A stretch of DNA of 64,000 bases from Cyprinodon diabolis (lineage: Eukaryota > Chordata > Actinopteri > Cyprinodontiformes > Cyprinodontidae), in assembly GCA_030533445.1 (NCBI GenBank), contig CM060076.1, positions 9,704,501-9,768,500 of the forward strand, read 5' to 3'. Positions 46,901 through 56,112 of this stretch are shown in pieces. Numbering within the stretch: position 1 is the first letter of the stretch; each line of letters starts with the position of its first letter. Under the pieces are notes generated by a model, which saw only the letters and a list, made by a program, of their open reading frames with translations, was not told where the DNA came from and did not search any database. The position numbers were made by a program, and so were the translations under genes.

Positions 46901-47931
46901 GAAAAATTTCACCAATGACAATAAAAACCAAACAAACCTTGGAATAATAGAGAAATAAAACAATTTCCAAATTGGAAAAAATTACGACAGCCTAAATTCC
47001 TTTCTACTTTAAATGGCCGAAATGGGAAACAATACCAGGTCAATATGATGGAAATATATACATTTATTAGCACTTTGAACAAGGTTTTCTGAGACCCTAA
47101 AAAAGGAGACTTGAGCAGCCAATAACATCGGTAAAGGTTTATGACAAGTCTAGAAAAAACTAACTTCAACTATTCCCTTATATGGAGCTCAGTCAAAGAG
47201 TGGAGGAGATTTAAAACAACTATAAAATGAACATCATTGCCCAAACAAGTTCTCCCTGACTATAAAATAAAGTATCCTAAAAATAAAATTGTCAAAACCC
47301 CTAAAAATTCACCATGAAAAAATGAGAACTTCCATTACTTAGATCAGGCTTTTTTCTACTGTTGATATAAACGCTTTTGTAATGAAAGAACTGGAGATTT
47401 CCAAGAGGGAAACATTTGCTCTCCAAGAAAAACATGTAGGGCAGACTAAAGTGTTCCAGTGTTGTTCATCTGATACATGAGCAAAGAATTGAATTATTTG
47501 GATAGAAGTCATTTTTGGCCTAAACCAAATACAACATTGTTGTAAGAAGACTGGAAGGTTGGAATGAAAGTTAGATGAAAGGTATTACCTATAATTAAAT
47601 CACTTTTGTTTTATCACAGGGGGGAAAGAATAAACATCTGGCACAGATGGGGATGTTACTTTAGAAAAAAAAAGGAATAGTCAATAAGTTGCCCTATTGA
47701 TTTTTCACCTTTCTGTGTGTCCCATCAGTTTGATTGATTTTCAGATTTAGTCTGGTTAGCTTAAAGACATTACAGTGTTCACACCCTTCCCTTTGAGTCC
47801 TTCACCTCTTTAGGTACAACAACCTGAGCAAAGACTAGATTAGATTATTAGAATGGAGAGTAGCTCAAATCCCCTCCAAAGAAATTGGAAAAACATCCAG
47901 AAAGACCCCAAAAATATGGTTGGAAGTTCTG
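43974..47931. other. Non-coding DNA
   Basis: Nearly 4 kb without a bounded element. It contains short (CA)n and (TA)n at about 44811-44837. ORFs at 45267-45899 and 46680-47169 lack motifs; the GGGGG run of the 125-codon minus ORF is a translated (CTC)n. No gene seen. Confidence 0.5.
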
Positions 47932-48482
47932 CACTGAAAAAATAGAAATCTAAATAAGTAATTTTTTTCCTTAAAATAAGTGAATTCTTTCTTCAATTAA
48001 GACACTTTGCCAATGGATCAAGACAATTTACATTTAAAATAAACTTATTCACTGCAAAAAAGATCCAGAAATAAGTAATAATGTCTTAAATTTAGTGTAT
48101 TTACCCTTAATTTGAGTAGGTAAATAAGATTATTTGCCAATGCAATGAGTATTTTTACTCTGAAAATAAGAAAATTAGATAATATGTACTTGAAATAAGA
48201 CAATTTGATATTTTTTTCTTATTTTAAATGTAAATTGTCTTATTCTATTGGCAAACTGTCTCAATTACCACCTCAGTTCAAGAAAAATGCACTTATTTTA
48301 GGAAAAAATTACTTATTTAGTTTAAAAATTTTTGCAGTGTGTATTTCAAGCATATTATCTAAGTATCTTATTATAGGAGTAAAAATACTTATTCCATTGG
48401 CAGATTATTTACTTGCTGAAATTGAGGGTAAATACACTTAATTGAAGAAATGTTGTATTATTTCTAGATCATTTTTGCAGTA
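47932..48482. mobile_element. Palindromic CACTGCAAA-type MITE, copy E (outer)
   Basis: The left end is CACTGAAAAAATAGA and the right end ...TTTTTGCAGT. It is split by a second copy (48050-48339). Left and right parts together cover the family consensus with the usual CTTTGCCAATGG and CCATTGGCAGATTA landmarks. Confidence 0.85.
48050..48339. mobile_element. Palindromic CACTGCAAA-type MITE, copy E2 (nested)
   Basis: A complete 290-bp copy with ends CACTGCAAAAAAGATCC and ...TTTTTGCAGTG, inserted in copy E in the opposite internal orientation. Its nesting dates it as younger than the outer copy. Confidence 0.9.
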
Positions 48483-49095
48483 TGTGAAAACATTAAAATG
48501 CTTTTTTCCCGCAAAAAAAAAAAAAATTGGTATTCAAGATGAAAACGTTTTGCACAAAATTAAAAGGCATTTAGCTGTCTCTGCAAATGTGGCCAAATGT
48601 TTTGAGCCTTCATCTTCATCATATTTCCATGTGTCACCTCATACTCGATAGATAAAACCCTGCGATATTACTGTACTTTTTTTGTGAGTACTTCAACTGC
48701 AAGCTCTCATGGTGGAGGAGGCTTTTAACTATTTATGATATCAGCAACTGAGATAAATCCTCTTCTTTTTCAATGACACTTCAGGAGACACTTTTTGGAG
48801 AAAGCACGGCCAACAGCTGAAATTAGGTGTTTCACCTTTAGAGAAGCTTAAAAATGTTTAAATGTTCTGTTAGATTGCTCTTGCCGTCCATGTGCAGCGA
48901 ATGCAGCTACACAGAAATAAAATCATCCACTCAGGAAGGTTGAAATTATTTTTGTTCTGCCCACACAAATCACAGTCAGAAACAAGTTTACTGCCAAGTC
49001 GTTTCATCTACCAACAAGTATGTGTTTCTTTTGTTTAAGAATTGAAATTTTGGCACATAAAAAAAAAAAAAACATGGTACAAATAATGAAATAAT
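48483..49095. other. Non-coding DNA
   Basis: AT-rich. Nothing recognised. Confidence 0.55.
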
Positions 49096-49099
49096 CTTA

Positions 49100-49330
49100 C
49101 AAAGAAACAGTGCGTTTCAAATGTATTTATACCCCGACTGAACCTTTTTCATACTTTGTTGTGTTATAATCACAAATTTGAATGTATTTTCGTAGATTAA
49201 TACAAAAGAAGTCACATCAAAGTAATTCATCACTCATATTACATGGGAGGTAAAACAAAAAATACAGTATTAAAACTGGTCGAATCAAATGCATAAATAT
49301 GTTTTGGTCAAAACCAATCTTTTATATGTC
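49100..49330. repeat. Possible Tc1-type terminal fragment
   Basis: CTGAACCTTTTTCATACTTTGTTGTGTTATAA, interrupted here for brevity as CTGAACCTTTTTCATAC and TGTTGTGTTATAATCACAAA, resembles the terminal region of a Tc1/mariner-derived fish repeat that I recall. No matching second end was found. Confidence 0.35.
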
Positions 49331-49369
49331 TGGTCATGTGTTATCCTACAAGTGTCATGTTTGGCTTAA

Positions 49370-50095
49370 GGTTCATAACCCACATGCAGAACACACGGAA
49401 ACAGGAGAAAAGTTAAAAGGTTTATTAGGTGATGTTTCTGCACAGAGAATAAGCTGATCCAGGGGGTTTAATCTGAGCCGGGACTGGTCACGAGCGGGTT
49501 CACTGCAGAGGGGGACAGAGAAGTTAGCTGATGTCCAGATAATTAGCAGGATGTGAGTGAGCAGGACTGTACCTGTTCTGGAGTTAGAGCTTAACGGCTG
49601 AGGGGGGTGACCTTGAGGGTCCAGAGGCTGTCGGCAGGCTGAGGGCTTGGCAGAGGCAGAGCTTGGTTTGAGTGTTTGCAGATAACTGGTTTGAGTTTCC
49701 CTTCTAGATTCTTCTGAGAGCGGGCAGGCAGGTATTTGGCAGGTAAGATTCTCCAGGTTCCTCAGAGATCAGACAGGCAGATTTCCAACAGAGAAACTCT
49801 TCAGGGTTTTCAGGTTTTCAGGTAGGTTCAACCTGGGAAGCAGAAAGGAGAAAACGGATCAGGTTCAGGTTTCAAGGTGGTCAGAGATTCAGACAGGCAG
49901 GTTGGCTCAGGCTTGCTAACCGTAACTGGCAGACACTCTGGCACTGGAGAGACGTCCTCTGCCTCCTTAAGTACAGATCCCCTGATGAGCAGATAAGCGA
50001 CAGGTGGTAGCAATCAGCTCCGGCTCCAGGAGATCTAGTATGCCCTCTGGTGGAGAAAGTGGACAGACCTCCAGATCCCAACAACAAGGATGTAA
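49370..50095. repeat. Dispersed repeat of unassigned class
   Basis: GC-richer than its surroundings, with many CAGGCAGG and TCAGAGATC words and a left-side GTTTATTAGG motif. The right part reads GCGACAGGTGGTAGCAATCAG. A sequence of similar style lies at 58660-60350. I see no coding capacity or clear termini. A non-autonomous LTR-type element is one possibility. Confidence 0.35.
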
Positions 50096-50154
50096 ATATC
50101 TGCCTGTCTTTATCACCTCCAGGTTTGCCCAAAGTTTAGTTCTATTTTTTTAAT

Positions 50155-50245
50155 CCTGCTATAACCTTTTTCTGCTGTAACACCACAATTACCCAATTGT
50201 GGCACAATAAAGGGGTTTTGTATTATTTTCTATTCTATTCTAGAT
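50155..50245 (+). repeat. LINE 3'-tail-like repeat
   Basis: GCTGTAACACCACAATTAC, then TGTGGCACAATAAAGGGG and a (TATTC)n run. Same type as 22058-22150. Confidence 0.55.
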
Positions 50246-51726
50246 TTAAGGAATTAGTTTTCCATCATGCTTAGTCTGAAATCTAACCCCAAAAACCCCT
50301 TTATTGTCCCACAGAACCTTTTTGTTGTTTACTTTTTAAGGATGCTGGTTTATGTTTGGCTAATTCAGATGAGATTCTGGTTTCTGTTTAACTTCTGCAA
50401 GTAATTGTAGATTGTATGTTCGTGCTGCAGATCAACAGCGTTTAATGCCAAGTAGAAAAATGATTGTGAAATGGTTTAATATGTGCAAGAACTATTTCAG
50501 AGAACAGAGATTCTCAAATACAGACACTGTGATATCACCAAATGTGACACTCCAACATTGCCTCCAACTTGAATTTACTCAGTAATGTATGATATTCATA
50601 ATAGTAATGTTATTATATTTCAAACTGTCCCTCCAGGCCTTTGTTTCTAAATCCATCCTATCTTTAAGAGATGAAGTTCCTCCATCTCCTCGCCTTTGTC
50701 TTGCTTTTCTACAGAATGTTTGCAGTGGAAATCTCTTCCTCCCTTCCTTGGCTGTAAACTTACTGACCCTCTCTGCTGCATCAGTACAGCTCATCTCTGC
50801 ACTGACTCCCTCTGTGGAGAAAATCAATAAGCACGTGTCAGAACAGCCACTAAAAGAAGAAGAAACACTATAAAACCCTTGGCTCGGTATTTGTTTAGTA
50901 TTTATTAAAGGTCTTTTAAAGCATAAAATTGTGACTTCAGTTACGTTTTAATTATCTTTTCAACACGGAGAGTGGACCGTTTTTTTCAAGTGAGCAGATA
51001 TTTGTTGAATTAGATTAAAATGACAACACTTTGGGGGAAAAGAATGGGATTTTCAGCCCACATTTGTTCTCTAAGAGACAGGAAATGTCTGATAAGCTTA
51101 ATGTGAAGACAACAGTCCTCCTCTTTCCACAGAAGCTTCTCACCTCCTGCTCTCCCAGCTATCATCGTGAATGTGAGTATCTTTGGCTCCTCGCCTGCTG
51201 TTGTTCATGCTAAACTCAGGCTTCTTATCAGGTGTCAGATATGGGTTTGGTGTTACTGGAGTCCTGTCCAACACCCCCCCACACACCCACCCCCACTCTT
51301 GACACTGCATAGAAATAATTAAAGAGACAAAATAAAATGAAGCCTGTAGCTGTCCAGTCATCAATTTTTATTCATTTAGAAGCTAAAAAAAAGGAATCAT
51401 CTAGCTTCTAGATTAGAATAGAGGAATTTTCTTTCCATCTTTGAATTTTATGCATATTCCAAAGAGCTAATTGGTGCCTGGTAAAATGTGATGTTGATGT
51501 GTTTAAAAATCATATTTCATTTAAATCTCTTGGATGGGGAAAACATTTTTTCTGCAAAACCCAGCTGCACAATAGAGCACATCTTTAGGTAGAAGCAGCA
51601 TCATGCTTCATCTTGGCTTGTCAACATTTGCCCACTCTATTTAGCAAGATATTTCTAAAACATTATCTGATGGTGGACATCTGTTCTCCACTATATGGAA
51701 AAAATGTGGGTTTTAAAAAGGTATTA
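50246..51726. other. Non-coding DNA with one exon-like segment
   Basis: ORFs open on both strands at 50579-50873 but show no family motif. At 51133-51172 a 40-base segment is preceded by a pyrimidine-rich acceptor (CTCCTCTTTCCACAG) and followed by GTGAGTAT. That could be a small exon of an unknown transcript. Otherwise nothing is recognised. Confidence 0.35.
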
Positions 51727-51900
51727 CACATACACACCCACACACACCCATGTTCTGCCATATATAGTAAGGAGCATGTTTTGACTCCCATTGACTTCCA
51801 TTGATTTTCAGTCATTTTCGACCCTTTCTAGGCCCTAACCCTAAAACTAACCCAATCCATACCTCACCCTAACCCTAACCCTAAACCCAACTGATACCTT
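51727..51900. repeat. CA-rich and telomere-like (CCCTAA) repeat
   Basis: A short (CACACC) run is followed by TCCCATTGACTTCCATTGA, a phrase common in fish dispersed repeats. Degenerate CCCTAA units then follow at about 51833-51890, including three near-consecutive units. Confidence 0.6.
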
Positions 51901-51950
51901 TAGTTGGTCCTCAATCTGATGGTGAAATTGAAAAAATTGGTCCTCACTCT

Positions 51951-52032
51951 GAGGGCTAGACAGACATACACACACGTATATATATATATATATATATATA
52001 TACATACGTGTGTGTATGTCTGTCTAGCCCTC
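51951..52032. repeat. Perfect 28-bp palindrome around (TA)n
   Basis: The left arm 51951-51978 (starting GAGGGCTAGACAGACATAC) and the right arm 52005-52032 are exact complements. The 26-bp spacer is (TA)n plus a few bases. Confidence 0.95.
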
Positions 52033-52039
52033 ATTCTCT

Positions 52040-52658
52040 CTCTATTCTCCTATTCTGCAGAATCTGCTAGTTCAATCTCTAACGTTCTGCTCTCTCTGCT
52101 TTTCCTCAGAGTAGCTTTGTCTGTTCCTGATTGGCTGTGACGCCATCCTGGAAAGATACATCAGCTGTGCTGCTTCCATCAACACCCTTGTTTATAGATG
52201 TTGGAGATCGGCCTGTTTTCCAGTGTGGTCCTGTTTCTCTGACTGTGACTGGCTGGATGTGCTCTCTTCCTCCTCTGACATGGGAGCTGGCTTGGAGCTT
52301 GTCTGCCTGGCTGTGTGTTTCCTGGACGGGGCCGCCTTTTACAGCTGCTTTTTGTGTCTCTGCTTCTGTCTCCTTGAACCCCAGTCGGCCTCGGCAGATG
52401 GGCGCTCACACTGAGCCTGGTTCTGCTGGAGGTTTCTTCCTGTTAAAAGGGAGTTTTTCCTCTCCACTGTCGCTACAAGCATGCTTAATGTGAGGGATTG
52501 TATTTGAGTCAATGAGTCAATGCAATCAACTCGTTTTCCTTAGATAGACTTTGATACTTTGTATCAATTTGACTGTATGATCTGGTTGAACTGTAAAGTG
52601 CCTTGAGATGACATGTGTTGTGAATTTGGCGCTATATAAATAAACTAAATTGAAAATT

Positions 52659-52665
<7 letters not shown>
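52040..52665 (+). repeat. L2-like LINE 3' region
   Basis: Carries blocks GGTTCTGCTGGAGGTTTC, TTAAAAGGGAGTTTTTCC, GTGCCTTGAGATGACATGTG and GGCGCTATATAAATAAA, a very common fish L2-type 3' region. The 120-codon ORF at 52131-52493 lies within it and is repeated in frame-shifted form at 60.9 kb, so it is not a gene. Confidence 0.8.

Positions 52666-52730
<65 letters not shown>
52666..52730. repeat. (AT)n microsatellite
   Basis: 65 bp of uninterrupted AT at the 3' end of the L2 copy, as if grown from its terminal repeat. Confidence 0.97.
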
Positions 52731-52733
<3 letters not shown>

Positions 52734-54000
52734 TTATTCTTAAACAATAAAATTTCTGTTATTGCTGTTGAAGATGACAAAAAAGCATTTTTCGTTCTTT
52801 TTTTTGTTCAATTTGTTTTTAGATTGAACAAGTATGAAAACTCAAAAACCTAATTGCATTTGACTGTTTTTTTCATCAAAGCCAAAATAATTGACAAACA
52901 TTACAGGAAAAATGCATATCTCCAGATCTGCAATTATTTAAACAATATGATATTGGATTCTCACGTTTTTACTTGGCAGATGGAAAACTCATGACGTTTT
53001 CCTGATATCCTATTGTTAGATCCATTTGTGCCACACAGTTAATGTTGTCTTTTGTAGAAAGAGAAAACAATAAGAATATTTGACCTACAATCTAAGATAA
53101 ATCTCCCAAATCCCAAACTATCTGGATTACGGGATACAGGACATACACTGATGTTTGGGTCTATAATTCAGTTGCGATAGCAATCGCACATCAAAAGAAT
53201 AGTATTTTCATCAGATTACTGTCTAAAGTAAATTTATTCTAATTGATGTTGCTAAAGACACTTCTGTTGTTGCTCAGTTTAAGTCAAACTATCCTTTTCC
53301 CAAAACTTGGAAAGCCCCATGGTCAACCGTGGGAACAGACTAGATCAAAGCCGCTGGCTCAGTACCGGGATAAGTGAATGAACTGTTCGGCTGTAACGTT
53401 GTCTCTTTGACATTATTGGCAATTAGCTGCTGATAAGTGGCAGGAAAGGCGGCAGACAGCGTGCAAATGTCACCACAGGGCTTACAAAGAGAGATACGAC
53501 ACTGCATGCTGAAAAAAAAAACAAGGTCACAGAGTTGATGCTGTCACAAAAACACATCAGAAGACTTTGTGTCGAAACACATCCCCAAAAACGCAACAAG
53601 TATTCATCTGATTTCTTAAACTGACAAACACAAATGTATTGTTTACAGAAGGCTGCAAAGCTCCTAGACCTAAGCAGATGATTTTGTGATGAAAAAAAAA
53701 TACCACAAAGGTCCTTAGACTGGTGGGGGGGTGGCAGGCTTGTGGATTCAGGTGTTTATTAGAATGTTTTGTTTGATGCAAAACACTATCTGTCACCATA
53801 AACATACAGTCTGCTCACTGAAACATGGTTAAAGCAGTGTCATTTAGCATGCAAGCTGGCTCCTAATTAACACTGGATAAAATCAAAATAAATAAACTAA
53901 TAGTGGGTCCAAAACTTCAGGCTGTGTTGGAAGCTCACAGACAGAGATAGAACGATTTAGATCAAAACATGTGCAAGAACGTCCTGGTCAGTGTCCAGAT
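52731..54000. other. Non-coding DNA
   Basis: AT-rich, with a less AT-rich unique patch at about 53290-53500. No gene seen. Confidence 0.5.
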
Positions 54001-54004
54001 TTAA

Positions 54005-54802
54005 AGGGGTAATACAATGATTATATAGGGTATTTTGTGCTGGTCCTTAAGGTCTCTAAACACGGTTGGGCTGAAAATAGCATATTTGGTGTTCTATGAG
54101 CCCTAATACAAGCCTGGTTAAAAGCCTAGAATGAAACGACAGGATTTCTTCCTTTTATGGTATGCTAATGAATATTTAGATGAGCTGTGGGCTGATTGGT
54201 TGAAACGAGTGAAGCTGCTGAGCAAAGACGCATCATGGCAACAAGCACTAACTCACTGGAACATCGAAATGGTTGATATGGTTGGGTGACCAGACGTCCT
54301 CTTTTTCCCTTTTTTGTCCGGGGTGAAATTCAAAATCATCCGGGATTTTGGTCGACTACAGTGCAGTGCACTCCTCCGGCTGAAGACGGGCGACTCATGG
54401 CTCTCTGCTGAGGTCTGGTCCAGTCAGTGGCCCAGCAGTCGATGCTTCATATCATTTTCAAAAGAGAAACTGCCTGCTTTGTAATTCTTGTAGAAGTAAA
54501 CCTAACTGTAGGCTAAACAGCTAAACTAGTGTCTTACATCTTCACAACCTCCTTTTGTTCTTAGGCCAGTGAACCAGTGGGCTGGTCTGTATGTAAATTT
54601 CTGGGCGTGACAAAAGTACAGGCCAGAACCAAAAAAGGCAACATCCCCGAGTTTACGTAAACTCTGGGCTTCGGTTGGATTTGCCGGTTTTGTGGTGGAA
54701 GTTTAGAATTGTTCGATTTGCATAGAAATGAGGTGTCGATGGGTTTCGAACTTCTTATTTATCTATGACAATGTTAACTCGGTCTTGCATTCTATGACCC
54801 CT
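54005..54802. mobile_element. TTAA-flanked non-autonomous DNA element
   Basis: The ends are AGGGGTAATACAATGA and the matching ...CATTCTATGACCCCT. TTAA lies directly outside both (54001-54004 and 54803-54806). A TTAA duplication is typical of piggyBac and some Kolobok-type elements. At 798 bp it has no transposase. A segment near 54280-54350 (GGGTGACCAGACGTCC) looks like a piece of another dispersed repeat. Confidence 0.82.
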
Positions 54803-54806
54803 TTAA

Positions 54807-55266
54807 ATGCTAAATGTTAAACATTGCAAAGATTAGAAAACTAATTCAGAGATTTCAAGAACTTAATTTTTAATCATTGAAGTTAGTACTATGGTTTAGC
54901 TCCTTAGGTTTGTAAAATCTAAGTACTACTTGAAACTTATGTTGCTGGGACAAAATTACTGCTGGGACAAATAGTTGTCGTTTTATGTCCAAAATGAAGC
55001 TTGTGGTTTTTCTGTAATAATAATATGAAAAATTATACATAAAGTTTGAAAACTTTTGCCGTTATATGTATAAAGGAGGATCTTTTATTTCCGGGTGGAT
55101 CATCCAAATTGTAAATCATTTTGGTGATATGTTTATATAAGGCCATCCTATCTGTTTGTTCCGTTAGCTGTCTTTTTGTGTGCATGCGCACTTTCAGACG
55201 TATATGTGTGAGCTACAGTTTCAGACAGTCGTCGAAACTCATCTTTCTCACCAAGGTTCTTTGAAA
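54807..55266. other. Non-coding DNA
   Basis: AT-rich on the left. A TATATAAG TATA-like motif lies at 55134-55141, about 130 bases before the ATG at 55267. No gene beyond the candidate exon described next. Confidence 0.4.
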
Positions 55267-56106
55267 ATGGGTGATAAGGGAAAAAGTGTCTACGAAGTCT
55301 ATTACCCCATTTACACAACCCTTGAAAAACCGTGCCGAGACCGGTCCGAGCTCAGTAATTGAGATAACTAGAGATAGCTAGACACATCCGAACCGAGATA
55401 ACTGCAGACCAGTTCCAGAGGTGGGCTCGGCTCGATTTTTCCCTGGCTCGGTTCTCTGATAACAAGAGCGCATGAGCAGAACGCGTCATCTCCATCTGGC
55501 TGCACATCGCAATTCACACTCCATTCCAGTAGTTGGCGGTAATGCCCCTCCAGAAACAGAAGAAGAACAACAACTTCTTCTTCAACTATAAACAACACTC
55601 AAAATCTTCTCCACGCAACATTTTAAATAATAACACCGAAGTACAGCAATAACAACCAAGCATAACTTTCTGAATGTGACGGGCGCCGCCATTTTGATTT
55701 GCTTGATTCCCTCCTTCTTCGTCTCCTTCTTGTGTTTTATGGCGGTTGGCAAAAAACTTTTGGTGCATTACCGCCACCAACTGCTTGATTTCCTCCTTCA
55801 ATACTGGCAGTAATACCGCAGATCGTCACTAGGAGGCGAGGAGTCGAGGAACCGAGATAGCGTGATGTGTAAACGGTCGTCAGAACCAAGCTCGGCCTGG
55901 TTAACTGATCCGAGCTCGGACCGGTCTCTGCATGGATCGGTTTTTCAAGGGTAGTGTAGATGGGGTATATGAGAATAAAAGAAAGGCATCAGAAGAGGCA
56001 GATATATCCCAGAATGCTTTGCGCAGAGAGCTCTCCTCACAAAGCATGATGGGATTTGCTGTCGCAGGCAGCGGGCAGTGGATGAGGAGTCTGAACTGTC
56101 TGAACT
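55267..56106 (+). pseudogene. Candidate exon split by a transposon insertion
   Basis: ATG at 55267 in a good context (GAAAATGG) opens MGDKGKSVYEVY, then the element at 55303-55967 intervenes. Counting the TAT duplication once, the frame continues directly as ENKRKASEEADISQNALRR and stays open to a GTAAGT donor at 56107. Without the insertion this would be a small first coding exon of about 58 codons with a TATA-like box upstream. I do not recognise the protein. It could be the first exon of an unknown cellular gene now broken, the 5' part of a larger transposon, or chance. CCCAGAATGCTTTG and CAAAGCATGATGGG inside it are near-inverted copies, which favours a repeat origin. Confidence 0.3.
55303..55967. 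mobile_element. TACCCCAT-ended non-autonomous DNA element
   Basis: The ends TACCCCATTTACACAACCC and the matching ...AGTGTAGATGGGGTA continue inward as TTGAAAAACCG and CGGTTTTTCAA, then GACCGGTCCGAGCTC and GAGCTCGGACCGGTC. TAT occurs on both sides (55300-55302 and 55968-55970), a likely 3-bp duplication. A second, inner inverted pair (TTGGCGGTAATGC at about 55534 and GCATTACCGCCACCAA at about 55767) suggests an older element inside. No transposase. Confidence 0.85.
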
Positions 56107-56112
56107 GTAAGT

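Noticed and set aside
42661..47900. Hidden gene in the 44-48 kb gap
   Set aside because: I looked for paired splice sites around longer frames on both strands and found no combination that held together.
50579..50873. Overlapping ORFs on both strands
   Set aside because: Considered as exons because acceptor-like CTGTCCCTCCAG precedes the plus frame, but both strands are equally open and neither shows a family motif.
51833..51890. True telomere or chromosome end
   Set aside because: The units are degenerate, few, and embedded in dispersed repeat text, with 12 kb of ordinary sequence following.
52131..52493. 120-codon plus-strand ORF
   Set aside because: It lies inside an L2 3' region that recurs at 60.9 kb with frame differences, so it is repeat sequence and not a conserved gene.
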